Counted from the first letter of the stretch, positions 26,818 to 35,265 are shown. The stretch is 35,509 bases of DNA from Metabacillus rhizolycopersici (GCF_020075705.1 NZ_JAIQUM010000057.1:1-35509); one strand, 5' to 3'. Notes: generated by a model not told the origin, from the letters alone. Made by a program: numbers and translations.

Positions 26818-28391
26818 AAGTATTACTTGTTGATGATGAAAAACATGTTCGTGAAGGAATTATGTTACTTGGAGAATGGGAAAAGTTCGGGATTGAAACC
26901 ATTTATGAAGCAGAGAACGGTGCAGAAGCTATTAACTTCATACAAAAGTTTCAACCTGAAATTATTTTTACGGATATGAAGATGCCGAAAATGGACGGCA
27001 TTCAACTTTTAGAATGGATGAAAGAACATTATCCATATTGCAAGACGGTCGTGTTAACCGGATATGATGATTACCACTATATGAGAAAGGCTATTCACTA
27101 TGGCAGTGTAGATTATCTGTTAAAGCCAATTGATCCGGAAATCCTGAATACGACGTTGGAACATGCCTTAGCTGAATGGAAAAAGGAAGAAGCAATTCGT
27201 AAGAAAAATAAAAGTAGCTCTCAATTAATCAATAAAATGAAACCTGCTTATCGTGATCGAATGCTAACCCAATTAATGAACAATGAGTCAATGAAGGAAA
27301 ATTTGTATGAAGAATTTGGTTTTCAAGTTTCTCAGTCCTATACGGTAGCACTTGTGAAAGTAAGCGGGAAGACAATTGGTGAATTTCATGGAGATCGAAA
27401 TCTAGCATATTTCACGATATTGAACGTTATTAATGAAATATTGACTGAGAATGAATGTGGGACAGGCTTTCGCTATTTATCAAATAAAGGTGAAATTATT
27501 ATCATCTTTTGGAAAAAAATCGAGCAGATCGAAGAATTACTTAAAAGTATGTATAAACAGTTGAGAAAGACGTTTAACATATCTTGTCCGATTGCTTTAG
27601 GAGAATCTGTTAATAAGATTTCTGAACTATTAGAATCCTATAGCCGTGCAAAACACGTTATTTTAAACAGTAATATATTGGACGAAAAAGGTGAAAGAGT
27701 CTATTTACAAGAAATTAAGTCAGAAACAGCTTTACCCAATTTAATGGGGTATGCTTCTGAAATAGAACTAGCTGTGCAAGCTGGTGAAATAGGAGCATTT
27801 GAGGAAATGATTGAAAGAGTGACGAAGGAATTGAAAGAAAGTAGATTTTTATCGTTAAAGCTTTTGTTAAACTTTGAAAAGGAATATCAGGTCATATGTA
27901 ATCGATGGCTTAAGAAATATCAATTATCGTTCTCTGTGGTAGAAAAAGTTGAAAAACAAATTGATCCTTACTTTGATCAAAACGGTTCCTTTCAATTCGA
28001 AAAATATATCGAGAGGAAAAAACGGGAAATCTCACTCTTTTTGAAGAAAGTGAAACGGGGCTCAGGAAAGAAAAATACTAACATCATTTACGAAATTGAA
28101 ACGTATCTTCAAGAGAACTGCAATAGAGATGTAAAGCTCCAAGAGATAGCGGAGCAATTCTATTTAAGTAGAGAATATATCTCAAGGAAATTCAAACAAG
28201 AATTTAATGTAAATATATCAGACTATGTAGTGAAGATTCGTATGAACAAGGCGAAAACATTACTAAAAAACAGTCAATTAAAAATTTACGAAATTGCCGA
28301 AATGATAGGGTATCAAGATGACAAATATTTCCGCAAAGTCTTTAAAAGGATTGAGGGAGTTACTCCCAATGAATACCGCACATCCTGTTAG
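26814..28391 (+). CDS. Response regulator, YesN type (receiver plus AraC domain)
   Basis: This 525-aa protein has a receiver domain with D8-D9 and phospho-acceptor D54 (IFTDMKMPKMDG), a conserved Lys in YLLKPID, a long middle region (about 130-415), and a C-terminal AraC/XylS domain (about 425-522) with two helix-turn-helix units, the second containing IYEIAEMIGYQDDKYFRKVF. It overlaps the kinase by 4 nt. The repeated 41-bp block upstream of both flanking operons is its probable binding site, and the right-hand copy begins at the last base of this gene's stop codon. Confidence 0.93.
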   Translation: MKVLLVDDEKHVREGIMLLGEWEKFGIETIYEAENGAEAINFIQKFQPEIIFTDMKMPKMDGIQLLEWMKEHYPYCKTVVLTGYDDYHYMRKAIHYGSVDYLLKPIDPEILNTTLEHALAEWKKEEAIRKKNKSSSQLINKMKPAYRDRMLTQLMNNESMKENLYEEFGFQVSQSYTVALVKVSGKTIGEFHGDRNLAYFTILNVINEILTENECGTGFRYLSNKGEIIIIFWKKIEQIEELLKSMYKQLRKTFNISCPIALGESVNKISELLESYSRAKHVILNSNILDEKGERVYLQEIKSETALPNLMGYASEIELAVQAGEIGAFEEMIERVTKELKESRFLSLKLLLNFEKEYQVICNRWLKKYQLSFSVVEKVEKQIDPYFDQNGSFQFEKYIERKKREISLFLKKVKRGSGKKNTNIIYEIETYLQENCNRDVKLQEIAEQFYLSREYISRKFKQEFNVNISDYVVKIRMNKAKTLLKNSQLKIYEIAEMIGYQDDKYFRKVFKRIEGVTPNEYRTSC

Positions 28392-28455
28392 TTCAATATT
28401 TTCCACCCTACTGGTCAATGTAAGCAGTTTCATTAATTCGAACATTCTCTAAAAT
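28391..28455 (+). promoter_or_regulatory. Promoter and operator block of the catabolic operon
   Basis: The block at 28391-28431 equals the reverse complement of 24762-24802 except for one base. It is followed by -35 GTTTCA (28427-28432, overlapping the block), 17 bp, and -10 TAAAAT (28450-28455). The first gene starts at 28496. The weak -35 fits an activated promoter, and the same cre-like TGTAAGCAGTTTCA (28419-28432) overlaps it. The block begins inside the TAG stop of the regulator gene, so no spare sequence separates them. Confidence 0.8.
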
Positions 28456-28495
28456 AAAGATAAGGAGATTAACTTTAATAAGGAGTGAATAGATA

Positions 28496-29218
28496 ATGTT
28501 GAAAGTAACGGTATGGAATGAAAATCGTCATGAACAAAAAAATCCGGTTGTTAGAGATATATATCCAAACGGCATCCATGGTGCGATTGCTGATTTTTTA
28601 AAATTAGAAGGATTTGAAGCAGGAACAGCTACTCTGGATGAGCCGGAACATGGTTTAACAGATGATGTGCTAAATAACACGGATGTATTAATTTGGTGGG
28701 GGCATCTTGCTCATGAAGAAGTAAAGGATGAAATTGTCCAAAAAGTACAGCAGCGTGTCCTGGATGGCATGGGACTTATTGTTCTTCATTCTGGCCACTT
28801 CTCGAAAATTTTTAAAGCGTTAATGGGTACGAGCTGTGACTTGAAGTGGAGAGAAGCTGATGAAAAAGAACGTCTTTGGGTGGTAAGCCCGAGCCATCCG
28901 ATAACAGAAGGCATAGCAGAGTATATTGAATTAGAAAAAGAAGAAATGTATGGAGAGCATTTTGATATCCCTGAACCTGATGAGCTTATTTTCACAAGCT
29001 GGTTTGAAGGTGGCGAAGTATTCCGAAGCGGCTGCACCTATAGACGTGGGAACGGTAAGGTGTTTTATTTCAGACCTGGGCATGAAACATATCCGACGTA
29101 CCATAATCAACAAATTCAACGTGTAATTAGGAATGCAGTTAACTGGGCTAAGCCTGTAAAACGAAACAGACCTGTCTATGGAAATGCCACACCACTAGAA
29201 GAAATTAAAGGAATATAG
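28496..29218 (+). CDS. ThuA-like protein (class I glutamine amidotransferase-like fold)
   Basis: This 240-aa protein matches the ThuA family, named for trehalose/disaccharide utilisation in rhizobia, where ThuA acts with the dehydrogenase ThuB in a 3-keto-sugar pathway. Seen here are [15 protein letters not shown] (around 62-76), the nucleophile-elbow region [12 protein letters not shown] (around 93-104) with Ser/His in place of a catalytic Cys, and [21 protein letters not shown] toward the end. TAAGGAGTG precedes the ATG. It is first in the operon and 11 nt before a Gfo/Idh/MocA gene, the same pairing as thuA-thuB. The precise reaction is not established to my knowledge. Confidence 0.85.
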   Translation: MLKVTVWNENRHEQKNPVVRDIYPNGIHGAIADFLKLEGFEAGTATLDEPEHGLTDDVLNNTDVLIWWGHLAHEEVKDEIVQKVQQRVLDGMGLIVLHSGHFSKIFKALMGTSCDLKWREADEKERLWVVSPSHPITEGIAEYIELEKEEMYGEHFDIPEPDELIFTSWFEGGEVFRSGCTYRRGNGKVFYFRPGHETYPTYHNQQIQRVIRNAVNWAKPVKRNRPVYGNATPLEEIKGI

Positions 29219-29229
29219 GGGGAATAATT

Positions 29230-30264
29230 ATGAAAAAGCTAAGAGTCGGAGTGATCGGTTGCGGAAGTATTGCACAGCATCGTCATTTGCCAGAATATGT
29301 TGCGAATAAGAATGTTCAGCTTGTTGCCGTATGTGACATCAATGCAGAACGTGCAAAAGAAGTAGCGGGAAAATACGAAGTTACGGCTTACACTAGCTAT
29401 GAAGATTTATTGCGTAGTGGGGAAGTGGATGCAGTAAGTGTATGTACACCAAATTATCTTCATGCCCCTATTTCAATTGCAGCTTTAGATACAGGAGTAC
29501 ATGTTCTTTGTGAAAAACCGTTGGCAACTTCTAAAGAAGAAGCTGAAGCAATGATTTCAGCTGCTAAAAGAAGTGGTAAAAAATTAATGATCGGTCATAA
29601 TCAACGCTTTGTATCGTCTCATCAAAAAGCACGTCAGCTAATTCATAGTGGAGAAATTGGTAAAATTTACAGTTTTCGTACCGCATTTGGCCATGGTGGA
29701 CCAGAACAATGGAGTGTCGAAGGAAAAGAGGGTTGGTTTTTTCAAAAGGAAAAGGCCTTTATTGGTGCAATGGGTGATTTAGGCGTTCATAAAGCAGATT
29801 TACTCAGGTTTATACTTGGGGAAGAAATTACAGAAGTAGGAGCATTTGTTGAAACAAGTGCGAAAGACTTCGCGGATGTGGATGACAATGCTGTTTGTGT
29901 CTTAAAAACAGAAAGCGGTATCATCGGTACACTTGCTGCAAGCTGGGCTTATGTAAGTAAGGAAGATAATTCAACGATTATTTATGGAGAAAAGGCCATT
30001 CTACGTTTAGAAGATGATCCAATTAATTCACTAATCGTACAATATGCAAACGGTGAAATCGTAAACTATCAGCTTGGAAAAATTCAGTCTAATGATGAGG
30101 GCGGGCAAAATAACTCATTTGTAGTGGAGAAGTTTGTGGATTCCGTTCTTAATGATCAAGAGCCACCAGTTAGCGGTGAAGAAGGTATGAAATCTTTAGA
30201 GGTTATTTTAGCCGCGATCGAATCGAATGAAACAAGAAAAATTATAAAAGTGCAGGCGATGTAA
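29230..30264 (+). CDS. Gfo/Idh/MocA-family dehydrogenase, first copy
   Basis: This 344-aa NAD(P)-dependent oxidoreductase has an N-terminal Rossmann fold with GVIGCGSIAQHRH (residues 7-19), the family E95-K96-P97 triad in CEKPLATS, and the C-terminal substrate segment GDLGVHKADLLRFILG. Members oxidise or reduce sugar hydroxyls, often at C3. GGGGGAATAATT precedes the start. It lies directly after the ThuA-like gene, so it is the better ThuB analogue of the two. The direction of the reaction and the substrate are inferred only from context. Confidence 0.88.
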   Translation: MKKLRVGVIGCGSIAQHRHLPEYVANKNVQLVAVCDINAERAKEVAGKYEVTAYTSYEDLLRSGEVDAVSVCTPNYLHAPISIAALDTGVHVLCEKPLATSKEEAEAMISAAKRSGKKLMIGHNQRFVSSHQKARQLIHSGEIGKIYSFRTAFGHGGPEQWSVEGKEGWFFQKEKAFIGAMGDLGVHKADLLRFILGEEITEVGAFVETSAKDFADVDDNAVCVLKTESGIIGTLAASWAYVSKEDNSTIIYGEKAILRLEDDPINSLIVQYANGEIVNYQLGKIQSNDEGGQNNSFVVEKFVDSVLNDQEPPVSGEEGMKSLEVILAAIESNETRKIIKVQAM

Positions 30265-30266
30265 TT

Positions 30267-31304
30267 GTGACTAAACTACGAATTGGGATAATTGGTGTTG
30301 GCGGTATTGCACAAACACGCCATATCCCTGCCTTTCTTGAGTTAAGTGACCAGTGTACAATTACGGCTCTAAGCGATGTGAATCTCGACCGGGCGAAAGA
30401 AGTAGCCGAAACATACAATATTCCTTATGTGTTCAAGGATTACCAAAACCTCTTTTCCCATGTGGATGCCGTATGTATTTGTACTCCAAATAAGTTCCAT
30501 GCTGAAATATCAACTGCCGCATTTGAGGCTGGAATTCATGTAATGTGTGAAAAACCAATGGCCCTTAGTGTGAAAGAATGCGAAGCTATGATTTCTGCCT
30601 CAAAAAAAGCGAATAAAGTCCTTGCGATTGCCTATCATTATCGTTTCATGAAAGAATCTCAAGCAGCAAAAAGCGCGATGCAGGAAGTCGGTACGCCACT
30701 TGTGGCAAGAGTTCAAGCGTTAAGACGCCGCAAAGTGCCAGGCTGGGGTGTTTTTACCAATAAAGAGCTTCAAGGAGGCGGAAGCTTAATTGACTACGGA
30801 TGTCATCTTCTTGATCTAGCCCTTTGGTTAATGGGAAATCCCAAACCCATTGCTATATATGGGAGTACGTATAATCGATTAAGCAAAACGCCAAATCAAG
30901 TAAATTTATGGGGGGCATATGATCATGAGACATTTAATGTCGATGATCATGTAACAGCTTATATTAAATTTGAAAATGGTGCTTCCATGTTATTTGAAAC
31001 ATCCTGGGCAGCGAATATAAAAGACGACAAAGAGCATGTTAGCATTTCAGGCGTTGACGGTGGTTTAAACGTTTTTCCTTTTGAAATGTATACAACAAAA
31101 AATGGAATGTTGTTAAACAGTGAACCGGCATGGCTCCCTGGTCACGAAGACCCTGCAATGCCGCAGGCAAAAAACTTTATAGATGCTTGCCTCGAGAAGG
31201 TTCCACTTATTGTTCAGCCTGAAGGGGCCCTTCAAGTATCACAAATTATTGAAGCCATCTATGAAAGTCATGATTCTATACAAGGGGAAGGGGCACGAAA
31301 ATGA
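30267..31304 (+). CDS. Gfo/Idh/MocA-family dehydrogenase, second copy
   Basis: This 345-aa protein has the Rossmann motif GIIGVGGIAQTRH, E95-K96-P97 in CEKPMALS, and LIDYGCHLLDLALWLMG. It is a distant paralogue of the preceding gene, with a different substrate domain. The start is GTG, 2 nt after the previous stop codon, without a strong Shine-Dalgarno, so it probably depends on coupling to upstream translation. Two such dehydrogenases in one operon allow an oxidation at the start and a reduction at the end of a pathway with no net NAD change (inference). Confidence 0.88.
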   Translation: MTKLRIGIIGVGGIAQTRHIPAFLELSDQCTITALSDVNLDRAKEVAETYNIPYVFKDYQNLFSHVDAVCICTPNKFHAEISTAAFEAGIHVMCEKPMALSVKECEAMISASKKANKVLAIAYHYRFMKESQAAKSAMQEVGTPLVARVQALRRRKVPGWGVFTNKELQGGGSLIDYGCHLLDLALWLMGNPKPIAIYGSTYNRLSKTPNQVNLWGAYDHETFNVDDHVTAYIKFENGASMLFETSWAANIKDDKEHVSISGVDGGLNVFPFEMYTTKNGMLLNSEPAWLPGHEDPAMPQAKNFIDACLEKVPLIVQPEGALQVSQIIEAIYESHDSIQGEGARK

Positions 31305-32269
31305 AATTAGGCGTATTTACCGTATTATTTGCTGAAAAAACATTCGAAGAGATGCTCGATACTGTAAAAAATGCAGGGCTGCACGCAGTTGAGATTGGAA
31401 CAGGAGGCTATCCAGGTAATAGCCATTGCGATTTAGATGCCTTATTAGCAAGCGAAGAATCGCGCAAACAATATCTTCAAAAAGTTCGAGATCGTGGGCT
31501 AATGATTAGTGCCTTCAGTTGTCATGGTAACCCGATTTCACCCGAAACATCATTTGCAGGTGAGTCTCACGATACGCTCTTAAAAACAATTAAACTAGCA
31601 TCATTGTTAGAAGTGCCGGTTGTTAACTGCTTTTCAGGAACAGCTGGAGATCATGAAGGAGCTAAGTATCCGAATTGGCCTGTTACCCCATGGCCGAATG
31701 AATATGGGGATGTTTTAACATGGCAGTGGGAGGAAAAACTCATCCCATATTGGAAAGAAGTAGGGAATTTTGCGAAGGAGCATAATGTTAAAATTGGACT
31801 TGAACTTCATGGTGGTTTTCTAGTCCATACACCGTATACTTTGTTAAAGTTACGAGAAGAAACCTCTGATGCGATCGGTGCCAATTTAGATCCGAGTCAT
31901 TTATGGTGGCAAGGGATTGATCCAGTAGCTGCCATTAAAATTTTAGCAAAGGAAAATGCTATCCACCATTTTCATGCTAAGGATACATACATCGACCAGG
32001 AGAATGTGAACATGTATGGGTTAACAGATATGCAGCCATATGGAGAAGTAAGAACAAGAGCATGGTCATTCCGGTCGGTTGGTTGCGGACATAGCTTGAA
32101 AGAATGGTCTGACATGATGAGCGCCCTTCGTACGTATGGTTATGACTATGTTGTTAGCATCGAACATGAAGATCCGATTATGTCGATTGAAGAAGGGTTT
32201 AATCGCGCAGTAACAAACTTAAAGTCAGTGTTGATTGAAGAAGCCCCTTTACAGCCATGGTGGGTGTAG
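31301..32269 (+). CDS. Sugar phosphate isomerase/epimerase-like TIM-barrel protein
   Basis: This 322-aa protein belongs to the xylose-isomerase-like TIM-barrel family (IolE, IolH, AP endonuclease 2 fold). Likely metal ligands are the Glu of IGLELHGG, Asp/His of NLDPSHLWWQG, His of HFHAKDT and Glu of SIEHEDP. It overlaps the second dehydrogenase gene by 4 nt (ATGA). In known 3-keto-glycoside routes, members of this family catalyse beta-elimination or hydration of the 3-keto sugar, which would fit here. Isomerisation or epimerisation of a free sugar is the alternative. Confidence 0.88.
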   Translation: MKLGVFTVLFAEKTFEEMLDTVKNAGLHAVEIGTGGYPGNSHCDLDALLASEESRKQYLQKVRDRGLMISAFSCHGNPISPETSFAGESHDTLLKTIKLASLLEVPVVNCFSGTAGDHEGAKYPNWPVTPWPNEYGDVLTWQWEEKLIPYWKEVGNFAKEHNVKIGLELHGGFLVHTPYTLLKLREETSDAIGANLDPSHLWWQGIDPVAAIKILAKENAIHHFHAKDTYIDQENVNMYGLTDMQPYGEVRTRAWSFRSVGCGHSLKEWSDMMSALRTYGYDYVVSIEHEDPIMSIEEGFNRAVTNLKSVLIEEAPLQPWWV

Positions 32270-32345
32270 TAGGAATACGGCAGGTACCAAAAGTTTTTAA
32301 CTGCACCAAAAAAGAAATCGCTTTCATATAAAGGGGGAAAATTCA

Positions 32346-33443
32346 ATGGCTGAGTTACGCTTAGAAAATATTTATAAAATTTATGATAAAAATGTTACAG
32401 CAGTGGAGGATTTTAATCTTCATATTCAAGATAAAGAATTTATTGTCTTCGTAGGCCCATCAGGGTGTGGAAAATCGACTACTCTTCGTATGGTTGCAGG
32501 TCTTGAAGAAATCTCAAAAGGTGATTTCTATATCGATGGCAAACGTGTCAATGACGTAGCACCAAAAGATCGCGACATTGCGATGGTCTTTCAAAACTAC
32601 GCATTATATCCCCACATGAGCGTATATGACAACATGGCATTCGGTTTAAAACTACGTAAATTTCCAAAAGATGAAATCGATCGCCGTGTACAAGATGCTG
32701 CTAATATTCTTGGGTTAGAGCAATATTTGAAGCGTAAACCAAAAGCTCTTTCAGGTGGGCAACGGCAACGTGTTGCTTTAGGTCGTGCGATTGTCCGAGA
32801 TGCAAAAGTATTTTTAATGGACGAGCCGTTATCAAACTTAGATGCAAAACTTCGTGTGCAAATGCGCTCTGAAATTGCTAAATTACACCAAAGACTACAA
32901 ACGACAACTATTTATGTCACACATGACCAAACAGAAGCGATGACGATGGCCTCTCGCCTTGTCGTCATGAAAGATGGGATTGTTCAACAAGTAGGTGCAC
33001 CAAAAGAAGTGTATGAAAAACCGGAAAACGTATTTGTTGGTGGCTTTATTGGCTCTCCTTCGATGAACTTCTTTAAAGGGACGTTGAAAGATGGCGTCAT
33101 CCAAATTGGTCAACTAAACATTGTAGTGCCGGAAGGGAAAATGAAGGTATTACGTGATCAAGGCTATGTGAATAAAGAAGTCATTTTAGGCATTCGCCCA
33201 GAAGACTTACATGATGAGCCTGTGTTTATTGATTCATCACAAGCCACAACAGTAAATGTCAAAGTAGACGTAGCAGAATTAATGGGCGCTGAAACAATGA
33301 TTTACTCACAAATTAGTGGTCAAAGTTTTGTAGCGCGTGTGGATGCTCGTACGGAAGTAAAACCAGGCCAGCAATTAGCATTAGCTTTAGATATGAACAA
33401 AGCTCACTTCTTCGATACAGAAACAGAGCTTCGCATTCGCTAG
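32346..33443 (+). CDS. Carbohydrate ABC importer ATPase, MsmX/UgpC type
   Basis: This 365-aa ATPase powers CUT1-type sugar importers. Walker A is GPSGCGKST (37-45), signature LSGGQRQ (135-141) and Walker B VFLMDE (155-160); the C-terminal regulatory region (about 240-365) has the TOBE-type ILGIRPEDLH segment. AAAGGGGGAAAATTCA precedes the ATG. The transporter operon at 21538-24714 lacks an ATPase, so this is its likely partner, made under the same regulator. In Bacillus one MsmX often serves several importers, so this copy may also be shared. It follows the isomerase gene by 76 nt. Confidence 0.93.
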   Translation: MAELRLENIYKIYDKNVTAVEDFNLHIQDKEFIVFVGPSGCGKSTTLRMVAGLEEISKGDFYIDGKRVNDVAPKDRDIAMVFQNYALYPHMSVYDNMAFGLKLRKFPKDEIDRRVQDAANILGLEQYLKRKPKALSGGQRQRVALGRAIVRDAKVFLMDEPLSNLDAKLRVQMRSEIAKLHQRLQTTTIYVTHDQTEAMTMASRLVVMKDGIVQQVGAPKEVYEKPENVFVGGFIGSPSMNFFKGTLKDGVIQIGQLNIVVPEGKMKVLRDQGYVNKEVILGIRPEDLHDEPVFIDSSQATTVNVKVDVAELMGAETMIYSQISGQSFVARVDARTEVKPGQQLALALDMNKAHFFDTETELRIR

Positions 33444-33500
33444 AGGCATAGAATAAATGAAAAGAAGATTTCTCGTCAAGCATGGAACAATTTTGATATA

Positions 33501-33542
33501 AGAAATAGCCAAGCGTTTTTTAGAAAAACCTTGGCTATTTCT
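33501..33542. terminator. Terminator-like hairpin after the catabolic operon
   Basis: AGAAATAGCCAAG (33501-33513) is the exact complement of 33530-33542, and an inner GTTTTT/AAAAAC extends the stem. The T-run on the plus strand is broken (CTATTTCTCATATTT). It ends 4 nt before the TTTAT that borders the next element. Confidence 0.75.
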
Positions 33543-33551
33543 CATATTTAT

Positions 33552-33701
33552 CCCGCATTAACGGGCAGTAATACCCCCACCTCTGAGCTTGAATGAATCA
33601 CAAAGAAGCGAAGGTGGAGGATAACTGCCCGTAAAAGCTAAGGTAAGTCTCGCTATCCATCAGTGGGAGATAAGGAAAACCCCCACTGATGGAAGTCTCG
33701 C
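33552..33701 (-). mobile_element. HEARO/omega-RNA-like or bcr1-like structured element
   Basis: This 150-bp element is bordered by TTTAT on both sides (33547-33551 and 33702-33706; ATAAA on the minus strand). It holds two strong structures: ACGGGCAGT/ACTGCCCGT (33561-33569, 33624-33632) with inner CCACCT/AGGTGG, and CCATCAGTGGG/CCCACTGATGG (33657-33667, 33682-33692). The second hairpin is flanked by the direct repeat AAGTCTCGCT. HEARO RNAs, now known as IscB omega RNAs, insert next to ATAAA or GTAAA, and bcr1 of the Bacillus cereus group is a ~155-bp repeat bordered by TTTAT. Identity with either is not proven; strand follows the HEARO reading. Confidence 0.6.
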
Positions 33702-33790
33702 TTTATAAACGTTAAGTTATATTGTTAAAGTTTTGTAAGAACTAAAAAAAGAAATAGGTTGTTAAACCATTCATAAAAGGGAGGAGCGTC

Positions 33791-34804
33791 ATGATGACGA
33801 ATGTTTTAATTGGGGTGGATTTAGGTGGTACGAGCACAAAGCTAGCATTTATTGATGAAAACGGCCATTTTCTAAACAAATGGGAAATTGAAACTGATAA
33901 ACGCGATTCTGGAAAGTATATTCTATTAAATATCGTAAATTCTATAAGTGAAAAAGTGAAAGAACTAAAGATAGAACGCGAGCAATTAATTGGCATTGGA
34001 ATAGGTGTTCCTGGTCCCGTTAACTTTGAAACTGGTTTGGTGTATCAATGTGTAAATCTAGGATGGGGAGAAACACAAGTAAAAGAAATTCTTGAAAAAG
34101 AGACAGGGATCCCAGTTGTCGTTGATAATGATGCAAATGTTGCTGCTATCGGTGAAATGTGGAAAGGCGCAGGAAAAGGAACGAAAAATATGATTTGTGT
34201 CACTCTTGGCACTGGTATTGGCGGCGGTGTAATTATGGATGGTAACATTGTTCATGGTGTAAAAGGTGCTGGCGGTGAAATAGGGCACATTGTGTCAGTC
34301 ATGAATGATGGTTTTACTTGTAATTGTGGGAAAAAGGGATGTTTAGAAACAGTTGCATCCGCATCTGGGATTTCCCGTCTAGCGATAGAAGCAGTTCGTA
34401 AGACAAAAAGAGATAGCAAGCTAAAAGAATGGTATGAAAAGAGAAACCAATTAACAGCAAAAGATGTATTCGATGCATTACACGAGGGAGATCAGCTAGC
34501 AGAAGAGATTGTAGAAAATGTAACAAAGTATTTAGGTGTAGCGTTGGCCAATATTGGTAGCCTATTAAACCCTGAAAAAATTGTGATTGGTGGTGGGGTA
34601 TCTGCAGCAGGTAATGCGTTATTAGCCCCATTAAATCACTACTTTAATCAGTATACTTTTTCAACAGTTCGAATTAGTACGATGTTAGTACTTGCTACAT
34701 TAGGTAATGATGCTGGTGTTATCGGAGGAGCGTACTTAGCAAAAACCTACGGTGATCATATTAGAAAGATTAAGCATAACTCCTATATTAAAGAATTGAC
34801 TTAA
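33791..34804 (+). CDS. glcK: ROK-family glucokinase
   Basis: This 337-aa protein phosphorylates glucose with ATP. Seen are the phosphate loop D10-LGGTSTK, catalytic D114 in VDNDANVAAIGE, GTGIGGGVIMDG, and the ROK zinc site H166 (GEIGH) with C177-x-C179-x4-C184 followed by LE, typical of glucokinases. GGGAGG ends 6 nt before ATG 33791; a second ATG follows at once. It is separated from the sugar operon by a terminator and a mobile element but has the same orientation, and it would act on glucose released by that pathway. B. subtilis GlcK is ~320 aa. N-acetylglucosamine or another sugar kinase is less likely. Confidence 0.87.
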   Translation: MMTNVLIGVDLGGTSTKLAFIDENGHFLNKWEIETDKRDSGKYILLNIVNSISEKVKELKIEREQLIGIGIGVPGPVNFETGLVYQCVNLGWGETQVKEILEKETGIPVVVDNDANVAAIGEMWKGAGKGTKNMICVTLGTGIGGGVIMDGNIVHGVKGAGGEIGHIVSVMNDGFTCNCGKKGCLETVASASGISRLAIEAVRKTKRDSKLKEWYEKRNQLTAKDVFDALHEGDQLAEEIVENVTKYLGVALANIGSLLNPEKIVIGGGVSAAGNALLAPLNHYFNQYTFSTVRISTMLVLATLGNDAGVIGGAYLAKTYGDHIRKIKHNSYIKELT

Positions 34805-34817
34805 TAGATTTATATCT

Positions 34818-34864
34818 GTGGGCGTAAAACCACGATACCTTTAGGTTCGTGGATGTAAGCCCAC
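34818..34864. repeat. Terminal hairpin of the IS200/IS605-type element
   Basis: GTGGGC (34818-34823) pairs GCCCAC (34859-34864). Inside, CCACGA-ACC (34830-34839) pairs GGT-TCGTGG (34844-34852) with a TTTA loop. Subterminal hairpins of this kind are what the Y1 transposase recognises. It ends 5 nt before the stop codon of tnpA. Confidence 0.75.
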
Positions 34865-34869
34865 GGTTT

Positions 34870-35265
34870 TCATCCTTGTTCGTGAATATATTTTTGAATC
34901 ATCTCTTTGCTGACATTTCCAATGGAACAAGCGAAATATCCGTCGCTCCAAAAGGTTTGTTCCTTCCAAAAATGTTTAGAAAGATACTTTTCATGTTGTT
35001 TCCAAATATGAAACGTAGTCATTTGCTTGAGTAGTCTCACAATTTCAAGAATACTCATCTTAGGCTCATACTGAATAAGCAAATGGATATGATCCTTATC
35101 TACTTCCATTTCGACTATTCTAAAATGGTATCTATTGGCTATATCGTGCATAAGTTGTTTCACATCATTTCCAAGTTGGATTAACAACTTTTTTCGATAT
35201 TTACAAACAAATATCAGATGACACATAAGTAAAAAATTGGAATGGTTTTTTGTATGGTAATCCAT
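34870..35265 (-). CDS. tnpA: IS200/IS605-family transposase TnpA (Y1 HUH)
   Basis: This 131-aa protein is a single-strand DNA transposase. The metal-binding HUH motif is H-I-H in KDHIHLLIQ (around residues 58-66), and the nucleophile is the Tyr of KEMIQKYIHEQG (about Y126). Length is normal, so it looks intact. Its ATG lies inside the 3' end of the iscB-like gene, with a ~50-nt overlap in another frame, which suggests coupled translation. It recognises the element's hairpin ends. Confidence 0.92.
   Translation of the reverse strand: MDYHTKNHSNFLLMCHLIFVCKYRKKLLIQLGNDVKQLMHDIANRYHFRIVEMEVDKDHIHLLIQYEPKMSILEIVRLLKQMTTFHIWKQHEKYLSKHFWKEQTFWSDGYFACSIGNVSKEMIQKYIHEQG

Noticed and set aside
33552..33706. 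CRISPR-like or riboswitch reading of the paired hairpins with the AAGTCTCGCT direct repeat
   Set aside because: There are only two repeat units around one hairpin, with no spacers, and the TTTAT borders on both sides fit an inserted element better.
34849..35034. A plus-strand frame opposite tnpA
   Set aside because: It is the complement of the transposase gene, without a ribosome binding site or domain.
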